64,000 bases of DNA. Source: Streptomyces koelreuteriae. GTDB lineage: Bacteria; Actinomycetota; Actinomycetes; Streptomycetales; Streptomycetaceae. Positions 17,914 through 27,527 of this stretch are shown here, one piece after another. Made by a program: the position numbers and the translations under genes. The notes under the pieces were generated by a model, which had not been told where the DNA came from, made no database searches, and saw nothing but the letters and a program-made list of their open reading frames with translations. Each line of letters begins with the position of its first letter. Position 1 is the stretch's first letter. The stretch lies in assembly GCF_018604545.1 (NCBI RefSeq), contig NZ_CP075896.1, positions 1,302,001 through 1,366,000 on the forward strand, given 5' to 3'.

Positions 17914-19590
17914 TCAGTGGGTGTCGAACAGGGTCTGGTAGCGGGCGACCGCCTTCTCGGTGGCCGCGCGCTCGTCGAGGGTCGGGGCGAAGGGGTCGGC
18001 GGCCGGGGGCAGGGCACCGAACTTGAGCAGCGCGGCCATGAGCAGCAGACGCGCCTTGGTGGCCGTGAGGTTGTTGCCCGAGATGAAGACCGGGTCGGTG
18101 CGGTACGCCATGCCTCCGGTGTTGCCGCGGCCCGTGCGGACCACCGGCAGGCCGGCGAAGACGGCGACGCTCAGCGCCGCGTTCCTCGTCGGGTCGGCCA
18201 TCCCGAACGGCGACATGCCCTCGCACACGAAGCCGGCCAGCGGCGCGTCGGCGAGGTTGGCGTCGATCCGCGCGAGGACCTCGACCTCCTCCTCGGCGAC
18301 GGGCGGGCTGTCGGTGCCGGTGCCCGTCGCCGCGTACCGGCTGTACTTGGTGATCGAGACGTGCGGCATGGCGGCCGGTACGAGTCCGGCGGCGTCCTTA
18401 GTCGCGATGTCGACCGGGGACACGCCTCCGGCGAGGCTCCCGGTGACTCCGGGCACCCGTTCGGGGAGCAGGGTGAGGCGCAGCTCCGAGCGGTGGGTGT
18501 GTCGGCGGGCGGGGAGGTAGGTGAGCTGCGGGGGGCCGTAGCCGCCGAGGTCGGCGACCACTCCCCCGTGACCGCCGGTGACCTCGTAGCCGCCCGGACG
18601 GGCGTCGACCTTGGTCACGTCCCGCGCCGAGTAGACGAGTTCGTCGACGATGACACAGGCGCCGACGCGGTCCTCGCCCCGCTCGTCGAGGGCCACGCCC
18701 GAGGCGATGAACTTCACGCCGTCCACCACGTTGCGGTCGCCGTCCGCGCTCAGGGACTGGTGGCGGCGCTGGGCGGCGTGACCGACGAGGGGCGCTGTCG
18801 TGTCGATCAGCAGTCCGAGCCAGTACAGGGTCTCGTCGACGGTCGGACTTCCCTCCAGCCACTGGACACCGGCGTACTCGCCGCTGGCGAGGACGTCCTG
18901 GACCTGGTTGGTCGCCCGGGCGAGGTCCGCCAGGCCCGGCTCGCTCTGCAGGTGGTACGGGTAGTAGACGAAGAAGTCCTGCCCGAGGCGCTCGGAATCG
19001 GGTCCTGTCGTGTATCCGCCCGACGGGGCGGCGCGGAAGAACGCGAAGTCGGCGACGGAGCCCAGCTCGACGGGGGCGCCGAGGTCGCCGAGACCGAACC
19101 GCTCGATCTCCTCGTAGAGACGGCGGGCGTCGGGGTAGAACGTCTGCCGGGCGGCTCCCGGTGGTGCGTAGGGTGCCGTCGAGGTCTCCTCCCAGGCGGA
19201 GCCGTCCGCCTGCCTGCCCATGTAGGGAAGGGGGTAGAGGCCGTCGGCGGGGTCGAGTTCGACGACGTGGACCGGTATGGCGCCGTCGTGGGGCCGCTCG
19301 GCGTGGAACGCGCCGTCCTTGTCGAGCCAGCCGTCCGGCGGGGCGTACAGGCCGGCCGCGTCGTCTTCGAGCGGATGCGCGCTGTACGCCTCGACGTACA
19401 ACGTCGCGGGCGCCGCGAGCCGTTGGGGACGCAGGACATCGAAGCGGGCGGGACGGAGCGGCAGACCGTGCCGCGCGCGTGCCTTGTTCGACGTGACCAG
19501 GTCCGGGGTGTTCAGGATCGTCGCCGTCGGCCCGGCGAACACCGCGATCCGCAGCCGCGGGGCGCCGCCCGGAGGAATGTCACCCGTCAC
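17914..19590 (-). CDS. Divergent asparaginase-like protein in the phenazine operon
   Basis: 558 residues. The GTG at 19590 overlaps the stop of the upstream DUF488 gene (GTGA), so translation is coupled. Scattered L-asparaginase motifs are visible: AGPTATI (residues 19-25, Thr-loop), [13 protein letters not shown] (246-258), [15 protein letters not shown] (280-294), RDVTK (323-327) and a C-terminal domain with [11 protein letters not shown]. The asparaginase GTDT is GSPT here, so the Thr-Asp pair is lost, while the RDVTK Lys remains. It is much longer than the usual 330 residues, with a large insert at about 40-225. It may hydrolyse or transfer an amide on the phenazine, or be non-catalytic. 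I know no described phenazine role. Confidence 0.72.
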   Translation of the reverse strand: MTGDIPPGGAPRLRIAVFAGPTATILNTPDLVTSNKARARHGLPLRPARFDVLRPQRLAAPATLYVEAYSAHPLEDDAAGLYAPPDGWLDKDGAFHAERPHDGAIPVHVVELDPADGLYPLPYMGRQADGSAWEETSTAPYAPPGAARQTFYPDARRLYEEIERFGLGDLGAPVELGSVADFAFFRAAPSGGYTTGPDSERLGQDFFVYYPYHLQSEPGLADLARATNQVQDVLASGEYAGVQWLEGSPTVDETLYWLGLLIDTTAPLVGHAAQRRHQSLSADGDRNVVDGVKFIASGVALDERGEDRVGACVIVDELVYSARDVTKVDARPGGYEVTGGHGGVVADLGGYGPPQLTYLPARRHTHRSELRLTLLPERVPGVTGSLAGGVSPVDIATKDAAGLVPAAMPHVSITKYSRYAATGTGTDSPPVAEEEVEVLARIDANLADAPLAGFVCEGMSPFGMADPTRNAALSVAVFAGLPVVRTGRGNTGGMAYRTDPVFISGNNLTATKARLLLMAALLKFGALPPAADPFAPTLDERAATEKAVARYQTLFDTH

Positions 19591-20072
19591 AGCGGCCGCA
19601 GGTGTTCGACGGTGATGTGGTGCTCCTCGGCGACGCGCCGGGCGACCAGCGACCGGTGGCATGCCTCGGGGTCGGTTTCGACGCAGAGCAGGGTCGCGAT
19701 GCCGCTGTCCGGCAGGGCCGACACGATCGGTTCGAGGTCGGCCGGGTCGAGGATCTCGGCGGTGTAGCGGCGGGTGTACTCGGCGGCGAGTTCGCGGCGG
19801 GAGCGCTTGCCGACCCCTTGGCGGTCGTCCTCCGCGTACTGGAGGTGACGCAACTCGGTGGTCGGGGCGAGTTCACGGTGGTGCTCGTAGGCGATCCCGG
19901 CGGCGGCGAGGGCCGCCTGCAGCCGCAGGGAGTTCGCCCAGGCGTAGTCCGGTCCGCGGACTCCGCGGCGCTGACGTACGTCGAGCAGCAGGCGCACGTC
20001 CGCCTGCCGCAGTCGTTCCAGGAAGGAATCGCCGTCGAAGCCATAGACGCCGATCGTTGCCAACTTGGGCAC
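19587..20072 (-). CDS. DUF488 family protein
   Basis: 161 residues from GTG 20070-20072, preceded by GGAG. It shows the DUF488 features: N-terminal TIGVYGFDGDSFLERL, LLLDVRQRR and a cysteine-containing TLLCVETDPEACHRSLVARRV near the end. The family is poorly characterised; the Cys/His/Arg residues suggest a catalytic or redox site. It is 18 bp downstream of the methyltransferase and overlaps the asparaginase-like gene by 4 bp, so those two are likely made together. Its presence inside a phenazine operon is unusual. Confidence 0.82.
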   Translation of the reverse strand: MPKLATIGVYGFDGDSFLERLRQADVRLLLDVRQRRGVRGPDYAWANSLRLQAALAAAGIAYEHHRELAPTTELRHLQYAEDDRQGVGKRSRRELAAEYTRRYTAEILDPADLEPIVSALPDSGIATLLCVETDPEACHRSLVARRVAEEHHITVEHLRPL

Positions 20073-20090
20073 CGGGGTTCTCCTGTTCTG

Positions 20091-21101
20091 CTACGGGGTG
20101 CGCGGCGCGGCGATCAGGGCGGTCGTCTCCATGGGCAGCTCCGCGGTCCCGGCGATGTCGAGGCCGGCGCGGTTCAGCAGCCGCGTGATCCTTTCGACGG
20201 TGCGGTGTTCGCCGCCGGTCGTCACCAGGAGGTGCAGGTCCCACAGGGCGGGCAGCACGGTGGAGTTCTCGTCCTCGACGAAGCGGTCCAGGATCAGCAG
20301 GCGCGAGGAGGAGTCCGCCATGGCGCGGCGGCAGTGTTCGAGGACGCCGACGACGGCCTCGTCGTCCCAGCCGGCCAGCACGCGGCAGAGGATGTAGACG
20401 TCCCGGCCCGCCGGGACGCCCTGGAACATGTCGCCCCCGACCAGTTCGGCGCGGTCCAGGCCGACGGTGGCGGACAGGTGCTCACGCGCCTTGGGCATCA
20501 TGTGCTCGCGGTCGAAGAGCGTGCCCGTGGCGTCCGGCGCGGCGCCGAGGATCGTGGCGAGCAGGTGCCCGCCCCCGCCGCCCACGTCCACGACGCTTCT
20601 GCCGGAGAAGTCGAAGATCTCGGGCACCTGGTGGAAGAACATGCTTGCGGCGTTCATGGTGAGCTGGAATCGCCGGGCGGTGGCCGCGTCCTGTCCCAGG
20701 TACTCGTAGAACGACCGGCCGTGGGCGACCTCGAATCCCGAGCTCTGTGTGCTGATGGCGTGGTGGGCGTGCCCCCACGCGGTGTAGAACTCCTCGCCGT
20801 ACAGCAGGCACATGTCGCGCAGGGACTGGGGGCCGTCGAGGAGGGCCGCGCTCACCCGGGTGCCGCGGTAGCCGGTGGAGTCGCTGCCCTCGAATATCCC
20901 CATGGCCACCAGAAGGCGCATCAGGCGGTGAATTCCCTGCTCGTTCGCCCCGGTCTCCTTGGCGAGTTCGGCGTCGGTGTCACGGCCGGCCCGAATGTGG
21001 TCGGGGAGTTCGAGTTTCACCGCGGTGTAGAGCGCCTGCGCCCTCCATCCGCCGGTGATGATGTCGACCACGTCTCTGGTGGCCTGTATGTCGACTGTCA
21101 T
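20091..21101 (-). CDS. SAM-dependent O-methyltransferase (phenazine tailoring)
   Basis: 336 residues, class I small-molecule O-methyltransferase (hydroxyindole/acetylserotonin type). An N-terminal dimerisation winged helix (QALYTAVKLELPDHIRAGRDTDAELAKETG) precedes the SAM site VVDVGGGGGHLLATIL, then GGDMFQGVPAGRDVYILCRVLAGWDD and the catalytic region near LWDLHLLVTTGGEHRT. GGAGG lies 10 nt before the ATG. By context it methylates a hydroxyl or carboxyl on the phenazine product; the position is unknown. Confidence 0.88.
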   Translation of the reverse strand: MTVDIQATRDVVDIITGGWRAQALYTAVKLELPDHIRAGRDTDAELAKETGANEQGIHRLMRLLVAMGIFEGSDSTGYRGTRVSAALLDGPQSLRDMCLLYGEEFYTAWGHAHHAISTQSSGFEVAHGRSFYEYLGQDAATARRFQLTMNAASMFFHQVPEIFDFSGRSVVDVGGGGGHLLATILGAAPDATGTLFDREHMMPKAREHLSATVGLDRAELVGGDMFQGVPAGRDVYILCRVLAGWDDEAVVGVLEHCRRAMADSSSRLLILDRFVEDENSTVLPALWDLHLLVTTGGEHRTVERITRLLNRAGLDIAGTAELPMETTALIAAPRTP

Positions 21102-21123
21102 CGAGAATTCACCTCCCGACCCT

Positions 21124-21534
21124 TCAGGACTGCTTGGCGGTGATGTTGACCATCCAGGTGATCCCGAACCTGTCCACGAGCGTGCCGGCCTCGTCGCCCC
21201 AGATCTGCTTCTTGAGGGGCATCGCGACGGTGCCGCCGGCGGACAGTTTCTCGAAGTACTCGCGCAGACCCTCGTCGTCGCCGCCGAGGTAGAGCGCGAC
21301 GTTGGTGCCCGGGTTGAAGGGAACCCGCTCCGGGACGTCCCACGCCATGACCGTGAAGCCGTCCGCGGTGGTGAGCGTGGCGTGCATGATCTTGTCGGCG
21401 TCGGGTGACTCCGCCGAGCCGAAGTCGGCGAACGTGCCCAGCTCCAGCTTGCCGCCGAGGACGTCGTGGTAAAACTCCATCGCCTGCCGCGCGTCCCCGT
21501 CGAAGGCGATGTACGGGTTGAGCTGAGATCCCAC
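21124..21534 (-). CDS. VOC-fold (PhnB/glyoxalase-like) protein
   Basis: The GTG at 21534 is preferred: AAGGAG lies 6 nt upstream and VGSQLNPYIAFDGDARQ is the usual family start. An ATG at 21555 would add seven residues. The product is 136 residues with paired beta-alpha-beta-beta-beta modules (MEFYHDVLGGKLEL ... FGITWMVNI). PhnB-like VOC proteins include metal enzymes and drug-binding resistance proteins. In this operon a self-protection or phenazine-binding role is possible but unproven. Confidence 0.85.
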   Translation of the reverse strand: MGSQLNPYIAFDGDARQAMEFYHDVLGGKLELGTFADFGSAESPDADKIMHATLTTADGFTVMAWDVPERVPFNPGTNVALYLGGDDEGLREYFEKLSAGGTVAMPLKKQIWGDEAGTLVDRFGITWMVNITAKQS

Positions 21535-21560
21535 CTGATACTCCTTGCGGTCCATGGAAA

Positions 21561-21598
21561 GCGGAATTCGTTGAATGCGGAATTCGTTGAATGCGGAA
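21561..21598. repeat. 16-bp tandem repeat in the phzB-VOC gap
   Basis: Two identical copies of GCGGAATTCGTTGAAT (21561-21576 and 21577-21592) are followed by a partial third (GCGGAA). It lies in the 72-bp gap between phzB and the VOC gene, in an otherwise tightly packed operon. Confidence 0.85.
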
Positions 21599-21606
21599 GG
21601 AAACCC

Positions 21607-22098
21607 TTACGTGGGAATCCCGCCGCGATTGACCTTCGGTACCTCGATACCCAGCGCGCGCAACTGCTGGAACGGGTTCATGAACTCGCGGTTCTGCTTG
21701 ATCTTGCCGTCCTCGAGCAGGAACGAGTGGATGAAGTGGTTCCTGTAGTAGCCGGGCGGGTAGTCCGGGTAGAGGATCTGGCCCTCTCCGTCGCACTCGA
21801 CCCAGAACCTGTTGGGGTCCTGTGTCTCGAAGATCTCCACGTTCTTCCATTCCCAGTCGGGGAACATACGCAGCGACCATTCGCCGTGCGCCTTGAGTTT
21901 GTGGTGCCCCTGGGAGGTGATCGGTTCGCCGGTGTCGCTGGTCCACAGGCCGGCGCTGCCGTCCTCGGCGAACAGCAGGTAGCGGGTCAGCCGGTTCTCG
22001 CCCTTGCGGCTCATGTAGTCCGCGACGACGGCGCGGTGCCGGGCGCGCAGGTCGGAGGCGGCTTCGGGCGCCTCGGGCGGAGCGTGTTCCGTTCCCAT
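21607..22098 (-). CDS. phzB: PhzA/PhzB-type phenazine condensation protein
   Basis: 163 residues, ATG 22098 preceded by GAGGG. Typical PhzB: LRARHRAVVADYMSRKGENRLTR, SQGHHKLKAHGEWSLRMFPDWEW, NRFWVECDGEGQILYPDYPPGYYRNHFIHSF and KIKQNREFMNPFQQLRALGI. The His near AHGEWSL and Glu in NREFMNPF match the catalytic acid/base residues of PhzA. It holds and condenses two ketone molecules into the tricyclic core. Only one copy is present, as in other Streptomyces clusters; pseudomonads have phzA and phzB. Confidence 0.95.
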   Translation of the reverse strand: MGTEHAPPEAPEAASDLRARHRAVVADYMSRKGENRLTRYLLFAEDGSAGLWTSDTGEPITSQGHHKLKAHGEWSLRMFPDWEWKNVEIFETQDPNRFWVECDGEGQILYPDYPPGYYRNHFIHSFLLEDGKIKQNREFMNPFQQLRALGIEVPKVNRGGIPT

Positions 22099-22133
22099 CT
22101 CGTATCCCTCGTTCCGTGATGTTGTGGGCGGCC

Positions 22134-23990
22134 TCAGAGGCGGAGTTCGGGGCGGTAGATGTCCAGCCAGGTGCTCAGGTCGAGCACGCGTTCCATGCCG
22201 TTGCGGACATCGATCGGCATGGTGGCCGAGTCCTGCCGCGTGATGTCCTCCAGCCAGCTGCGGTCGACCAGGTCGAAGACCGGGTCGTCGGTCGTGAGCA
22301 GTTCCTTGGACTGCTGCAGCAGCGAACTGGTGTAGTGCGGGTCCAGGGTGGCCGGGTAGGGGGCCTTCACCCGCTCCAGCACCGACCGGGGCAGCAGGTC
22401 GGCGGTCGCGGCGCGCAGGAGGCTCTTCTCCCTGCCGTCGAAGGTCTTGAGCGACCACGGGGTGTTGTAGACGTATTCCACGAGGCGGTGGTCGCAGAAG
22501 GGGACCCGGACCTCGAGGCCGACGGCCATGCTGATCCGGTCCTTGCGTTCCAGGAGCATCCTGACGAAGCGCGTCAGGTGCAGGTACGTCATCTCCCGCA
22601 TCCGCATCTCGTGGTCGCTCTCGCCCTCGCCCCGCTCGACCTCGGCGACCGCGTCGGAGTAGCGGTCGCGGATGTAGGAGGGAAGGTCGAGGGCGGCGGT
22701 GATGGCGGGGTTGAAACGGTCCGACACCTGGGCCCGCGCGCCGCTCACGAAGACGGCCATCCAGGGGAAGGTCCGCGCGGCCTGGACCTCCGGCTGGTGG
22801 AACCATCGGTACCCGCCGAAGACCTCGTCGGCGGACTCGCCGGACAGGGCGACGGTGGACTGCTGCCGGATGGCCTGGAACAGCAGGTAGAGCGAGCCGT
22901 CCATGTCGCCGAGGCTGAGCGGGCTGTCGCGGGCGGTGATGACGGCCCGGCGCACGGCGGGGTCGGCGATCGCGGCGTGGTCGAGCACGATGGCCTCGTG
23001 CTGCGAGCCGACGTGTGCGGCCACCTCGAGCGCGTACGGGGCGTCCGTCGTGGCCCGCAGATCGTCGGCGACGAAGTCGTCCTCCCGTCCGACGAAGTCC
23101 ACCGCGAAGCTGCGCACCTTCTCGCCGGCCTCGCCGTGTTCCCCGGGGCGGCCGAGCTTGGCGGCGGCCAGTGCGGTGATCGCGCTGGAGTCCAGGCCGC
23201 CGGAGAGCAGGGTGCAGCGCGGGACGTCGGAGACCAGCTGCCGGCTGACGATGTCCTCGAGCAGCTCGCGCACGGTGGCGACGGTGGTCTTCAGGTCGTC
23301 GGTGTGCGGACGGGTGGGCAGCGTCCAGTAGCGGCGCTCGCGCAGTCCGGAGCGGTCGACGGTGACCACACCGCCGGGGACCACCTCGTGCATGCCGCAC
23401 CACACCGCGCTGCCCGGTGTCTGGGTGAAGCTGACCAGCTCGCGCAGTCCGTCGAGGTCGACCGCGCGGTCCGCCAGGGCGTTGGCGAGGATCGCCTTGG
23501 GCTCGGAGCCGAACAGCACGCCGTCGTCGGTGCCGGCGTAGTAGAGCGGTTTGACGCCCATCCGGTCGCGGATCATGACGAGCTTCTCGATCCGGGAGTC
23601 CCAGACGGCGAACGCGAACATGCCGTTGAGCCGTTCGGCGACCGCCTCGCCCCACTCCACGTAGCCGTGGAGCACGACCTCGGTGTCGCTGCGGGTCTCG
23701 AAGCGGTGGCCCCGGCGGAGCAACTCGCTCCGGAGTTCGAGGTAGTTGTAGACCTCACCGCTGTAGGTGATCGCGACGGGGCCGTCGTCGGTGGGCACCA
23801 CCATGGGCTGGGTGCCGCCTTCGAGGTCGATGACCGCCAGCCTGCGATGGCCGAGCGCGGCGTGCCGGTCGAGCCAGGCGCCCCCGGCGTCCGGTCCCCG
23901 GCAGGCCATGGTCCGGGTCATCGCGTCCAGCTGCGTGCGCTGCTGAGTCAGATCCCGGTCGAACGAGACCCAGCCCGTGATTCCACACAT
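22134..23990 (-). CDS. AsnB/PhzH-like glutamine amidotransferase
   Basis: 618 residues, glutamine-hydrolysing asparagine synthetase type. Cys2 (MCGITGWVSFDRDL) is the N-terminal glutaminase nucleophile, with RGPDAGG and GHRRLAVIDLEGG. The synthetase half has the PP-loop LLSGGLDSSAITALAA and SGESADEVFGGYRWF. Pseudomonas PhzH has the same architecture and makes phenazine-1-carboxamide from the acid. By position in the phz operon this enzyme most likely amidates a phenazine carboxylate. It could also be a true asparagine synthetase, which I think less likely. Confidence 0.88.
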   Translation of the reverse strand: MCGITGWVSFDRDLTQQRTQLDAMTRTMACRGPDAGGAWLDRHAALGHRRLAVIDLEGGTQPMVVPTDDGPVAITYSGEVYNYLELRSELLRRGHRFETRSDTEVVLHGYVEWGEAVAERLNGMFAFAVWDSRIEKLVMIRDRMGVKPLYYAGTDDGVLFGSEPKAILANALADRAVDLDGLRELVSFTQTPGSAVWCGMHEVVPGGVVTVDRSGLRERRYWTLPTRPHTDDLKTTVATVRELLEDIVSRQLVSDVPRCTLLSGGLDSSAITALAAAKLGRPGEHGEAGEKVRSFAVDFVGREDDFVADDLRATTDAPYALEVAAHVGSQHEAIVLDHAAIADPAVRRAVITARDSPLSLGDMDGSLYLLFQAIRQQSTVALSGESADEVFGGYRWFHQPEVQAARTFPWMAVFVSGARAQVSDRFNPAITAALDLPSYIRDRYSDAVAEVERGEGESDHEMRMREMTYLHLTRFVRMLLERKDRISMAVGLEVRVPFCDHRLVEYVYNTPWSLKTFDGREKSLLRAATADLLPRSVLERVKAPYPATLDPHYTSSLLQQSKELLTTDDPVFDLVDRSWLEDITRQDSATMPIDVRNGMERVLDLSTWLDIYRPELRL

Positions 23991-24041
23991 CGACTTGCCT
24001 TTCTTCCTCTCGAGCTCTCGAGTCCAGGGGCCGCGGCGCGG

Positions 24042-24662
24042 TCAGGGTTGGAGCCGGCCCGTACGCCAGCCGGAACCGTCGCGCTCGTAGCGCAGCCGCA
24101 TGTGCAGCCGGTCCTGCGGATCGGCCTGCCAGAACTCCACCGACGCCGGCTCCAGCAGATAGCCCAGCCAGCGGTCCGGGCGGGGCAGCGCCGAGCCGTC
24201 CCGGCCCAGGTCCCGGGCCTGTTCCCGCAACGCGTCCTCGTCCAGCAGCGGGGCGCTCTGGCGGGACGCCACGGACATCGGGTGCGTGGCGACGGGCCGG
24301 GCGGCCCACAGGGCGTCGGACTCCTCGTCGGGCAGGGGGCGGGTCGGGCCGCTCACGATCACCTGGCGGCCGGCCTCGCGCCAGTAGAAGACCCCGGACG
24401 CCCAGCCCGTCTCGGCCAGGTCCCGGCCCTTGCGGCTGTCGGAATGGCTGGCGAACACCAGACCCGTCGTGCGCACCTCGAGCACCTGCACGATCCGGTT
24501 GGAGGCGTGGCCGCGGGCGTCGGCGGAGGCCAGCGCGAGCGCGCCCGGCTCGCGGACGGCGTTCGCGACCGCGCTGTCGAACCACGTCCGGAGCAGGTCC
24601 ATCGGTGCGGCGGGCGGGGCGGTGAACTCCTCGGTGGTCCGCGGCTGGACCGTCGCGCTCAC
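24042..24662 (-). CDS. phzG: PhzG flavoprotein oxidase
   Basis: 206 residues from GTG 24662, overlapping the previous stop by 4 bp (GTGA). PNP-oxidase fold: LALASADARGHASNRIVQVLEVRTTGLVFASHSDSRKGRDL, FYWREAGRQVIVSGPTRPLPDEESDALWAARP, and the C-terminal WLGYLLEPASVEFWQADPQDRLHMRLRYER. These match PhzG and the FMN site of PdxH. It oxidises reduced phenazine precursors to the stable acid. Confidence 0.92.
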   Translation of the reverse strand: MSATVQPRTTEEFTAPPAAPMDLLRTWFDSAVANAVREPGALALASADARGHASNRIVQVLEVRTTGLVFASHSDSRKGRDLAETGWASGVFYWREAGRQVIVSGPTRPLPDEESDALWAARPVATHPMSVASRQSAPLLDEDALREQARDLGRDGSALPRPDRWLGYLLEPASVEFWQADPQDRLHMRLRYERDGSGWRTGRLQP

Positions 24663-25006
24663 GAGGACGTCCCCGTGGGTTCGAAGGCCAGGCCGCGGCC
24701 GGCCGGACGGCCGGAGTGGGCGCCTTCGACGAGGGCCTCGACGTCGGACATCATCCGCACGGCCGGCGGGTGTCCGATGAGCTCGGTGGCCCGGTTCGGC
24801 GGCATCGGTACCGTCAGGTCGGCCGTGGTGTCCCACAGCATCACCGCGCCCCAGCGGTTGGTCCGGCGGTCGGAGATCCAGACCTTCAGCCGCAGTCCGG
24901 GGACCTCCGTCCACGGGTCGACGCCCTCGTCACGCAGATAGTCGCGTAAGGAGTCGATGGTCTGGTCGGACCCGGCGAGGTCCCACCAGGAGATGGTGGC
25001 TTTCAT
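24659..25006 (-). CDS. YdhR-like small protein in phz operon
   Basis: 115 residues, with an ATGA overlap with phzE and a GTGA overlap with phzG, so it is tightly coupled. The sequence [24 protein letters not shown] ... EVPGLRLKVWISDRRTNRWGAVMLWDTTADL looks like the YdhR/dimeric alpha-beta-barrel family of putative monooxygenases. That match is from pattern only. Residue 20 is a TTA Leu (24947-24949). It could modify the ring or handle an oxygen-sensitive intermediate. Canonical pseudomonad operons have no gene here. Confidence 0.75.
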   Translation of the reverse strand: MKATISWWDLAGSDQTIDSLRDYLRDEGVDPWTEVPGLRLKVWISDRRTNRWGAVMLWDTTADLTVPMPPNRATELIGHPPAVRMMSDVEALVEGAHSGRPAGRGLAFEPTGTSS

Positions 25007-26907
25007 ACGTTCAGTACCTCCGCGGTCTCCATCAGCGGTACGAGCAGTTCGGCCAGGACGCGCTCGCTGTCCTGGGTGAGCACGGATTCGAGGTGGAACT
25101 GCACCGAGCCGAAGTGCGGCCCGCGCAGGGCGTGCACCTCGCCGGTGACGGGGTCGAGGCCGACCTTCACCTCGCCGACGCCGGGGCGCTGGAGCCGGTC
25201 GGTTCGGGCGCGGGCCGAGTAGGAGTTGTAGAAGCCCACCCGCTCGCGCGAGCCGAACAGGTCGATCTCGCGCTGGGTGCCCTGGTTCGGGACGTCCCGG
25301 CGCCTCAGTTCGAGGCCGAGGTGACGGCACAGCAACTGGTGGCTCAGGCACACGGCCAGGAAGGGGGTGCGCCGGCCCAGCAACTCCTCGATGGCCGCCG
25401 TGAGATGGGCCATCCTGGGGTGGTCGCTCTCGCGCGGGTCGCCGGGTCCGGGGCCCAGCACGACGAGGTCGTGGTCGTCGAAGCGGTGTGGCGCGTCGAA
25501 GTCGCCGAGCTCCACGGTCAGGCCGATGGCGCGCAGTTGGTGGGCCAGCATCGCGCTGAAGGTGTCCTCGGCGTCGACGACCAGGGCCCGGCGGCCGTCC
25601 AGGACGGGATGGGGCCGTGCGCGCTTCGCGGTCTCGCTGAGCCAGAAGTTCGCGATCGTCTCGTTGCGCCGCCCCAGCGCCTTGCGGATCAGCGGGTGCT
25701 CGTCGAGCCGCTCGTCGGCGCCCAGCGCGGAGAGCACGCCGGCGGCCTTGGTGCGGGTCTCGGCGACCTCGGCGGCGGGTTCGGAGTGCCGGACCAGGGT
25801 CGCGCCCACTCCGACCTCGACCTGAGCGCTGTCGCCGGCGTCCGAGGCGCGGATGTCGGCCGTACGGATGAGGATCGCCGAGTCCAGGGTGCGAGCCCCG
25901 TCGGCGTCCCGGCCGATGAGGGCGACGACGCCCCCGTAGTACCCGCGGCCCCGGGGCTCGTAGCGGGCGATCACCCGGCAGGCGTTCTCCAGCGGGCTGC
26001 CGGTCACGGTGGGGGCGAACATCGTCTCCCGCAGGATGTCCCGGGGGTCGAGGTCGCTGCGCCCCTCGATGACGTACTCGGTGTGCGCGAGCCAGGCCAT
26101 CTCCCGCAGGAACGGCCCGGTCACACGGCCGCCGCCCCGGCAGACGCGGGCCATCATCTTCAGTTCCTCGTCCAGGACCATGTACAGCTCGTCGGTCTCC
26201 TTGCCGTCGGTGAGGAACTCCATGACCTCCGACAGGACCGGCCCGGTGGACGGGTAGCGGTAGGTGCCGCTGATCGGGGTCATCGCCGCGACGCCGTCGC
26301 GCAGGCTGACGTGGCGCTCGGGTGTGGCGCCGACGAAGGTGCGTGTGCCGGTGTGCACGACGAAGGTCCAGTAGGCGCCGCTCTCCCGGGTGAGCAGCCG
26401 GCGGAACAGGCTCAGTGCGCTGCGCGTGGAATACCCGGTGATGGTGGTGACGAACGAACGCTTGATGACGAAGTTCGAGCCCTCGCCTGTGCCGATCTCG
26501 TTGTCGAGCACCTCGCGGACCGTGTCGGCGTAGGCCTCGTCGTCGGTGTCGAACCGCCCGCCGCTCAGGGTGATCGGCTCGTCCGGCAGGGCCCTGAGCG
26601 CCTCGGTGGTGCTGATCTGCCCCTGGTCGGTCACCTCCATCGCGAGCAGCGGTGAACCGTCCTCGGCGGCGGCGAAACCCCGCTCGGTGATCTGCTGGTG
26701 GGGCACCAGGACCAGCGTCTCGTGCCGGGCCTCGCCGGGCCGTCCGCTCCGGTCGGCCGCGGGGATGTCGGCGAGCCGGGCCGGGGTGCTGACCCGGCCC
26801 AGCAGGATCTCCACCCGGTCCGGGCCCAGGGTGTCCGGGCGGTGCAGCAGGGCGAAGGCACCCCGATCGGGGCTCAGCACCTGCTCGAGCAACCGCGTCG
26901 AGTTCAT
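25003..26907 (-). CDS. phzE: PhzE, ADIC synthase (fused anthranilate synthase type)
   Basis: 634 residues. Residues 1 to about 420 are a chorismate-using TrpE-like domain ([49 protein letters not shown]). About 440-625 are a class I glutamine amidotransferase with [11 protein letters not shown], nucleophile region [10 protein letters not shown] and [10 protein letters not shown]. It converts chorismate and glutamine to aminodeoxyisochorismate, the first committed step. The start overlaps the phzD stop (ATGA). Confidence 0.95.
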   Translation of the reverse strand: MNSTRLLEQVLSPDRGAFALLHRPDTLGPDRVEILLGRVSTPARLADIPAADRSGRPGEARHETLVLVPHQQITERGFAAAEDGSPLLAMEVTDQGQISTTEALRALPDEPITLSGGRFDTDDEAYADTVREVLDNEIGTGEGSNFVIKRSFVTTITGYSTRSALSLFRRLLTRESGAYWTFVVHTGTRTFVGATPERHVSLRDGVAAMTPISGTYRYPSTGPVLSEVMEFLTDGKETDELYMVLDEELKMMARVCRGGGRVTGPFLREMAWLAHTEYVIEGRSDLDPRDILRETMFAPTVTGSPLENACRVIARYEPRGRGYYGGVVALIGRDADGARTLDSAILIRTADIRASDAGDSAQVEVGVGATLVRHSEPAAEVAETRTKAAGVLSALGADERLDEHPLIRKALGRRNETIANFWLSETAKRARPHPVLDGRRALVVDAEDTFSAMLAHQLRAIGLTVELGDFDAPHRFDDHDLVVLGPGPGDPRESDHPRMAHLTAAIEELLGRRTPFLAVCLSHQLLCRHLGLELRRRDVPNQGTQREIDLFGSRERVGFYNSYSARARTDRLQRPGVGEVKVGLDPVTGEVHALRGPHFGSVQFHLESVLTQDSERVLAELLVPLMETAEVLNV

Positions 26908-27527
26908 CGGAAGACCTCCTCGGTGGTGGTGACCACCGCGCAGCGAGCGGCCGCGTAGTCGAGGGCCAGCCGGTGGTACTCGGCGGAGAAGTCACCGAGG
27001 GCGTCGGCGACCAGGAACGGCTGGATGTCGTTGGTGAACGCTTCGAGGGCTGTCGCCAGCACACCGACGTGCGCGTACACGCCGCAGACGATGAGCTGGT
27101 CGCGGCCCTGGGCGCGCATCCGCGCCAGCAGGTCCGAGCGGAAGAACGCGCTGTAGCGCCACTTGGTGAGCACCTGGTCCGCCGGCCCGGGCGTGAGCTC
27201 TGTGACGATCTGCCGGTCGGCGGGGTCGACCCGCATGCCCGGGCCCCAGAAGTCCTTGAGCAGGCCGCGTTGCTCGTCCGTCATGCTTCCGGGCTGCGCG
27301 GTGTAGAACACCGGGACCCCGAGCGCGGCACAGCGCTCCCGCACCTGCGCGCAGTGGCGGACCAGCGGCTCGCGCACCCGCGCGGGGAACGGCGCGAGGA
27401 AGTAGCGCTGCATGTCGTGCACGAGCAGCGCCGCGCGGCTCTCGTCCGGAGTCCACCGCGCGGTGCTGGTGGGCAGTTCGGCCGCCGTCGGCAGTGCATA
27501 GGCTGGGATCGGGGCTAGGCCCGGCAC
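26904..27527 (-). CDS. phzD: PhzD isochorismatase
   Basis: 207 residues from GTG 27527, chosen because GGGAG lies 6 nt upstream and it puts the catalytic residues at Asp38 ([10 protein letters not shown]) and Lys122 ([10 protein letters not shown]), as in Pseudomonas Phz[12 protein letters not shown] lacks the usual isochorismatase cysteine, also as in PhzD. It hydrolyses the vinyl ether of ADIC to pyruvate and dihydro-hydroxyanthranilate. The gene start overlaps the end of phzC by 13 bp. Confidence 0.95.
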   Translation of the reverse strand: MPGLAPIPAYALPTAAELPTSTARWTPDESRAALLVHDMQRYFLAPFPARVREPLVRHCAQVRERCAALGVPVFYTAQPGSMTDEQRGLLKDFWGPGMRVDPADRQIVTELTPGPADQVLTKWRYSAFFRSDLLARMRAQGRDQLIVCGVYAHVGVLATALEAFTNDIQPFLVADALGDFSAEYHRLALDYAAARCAVVTTTEEVFR

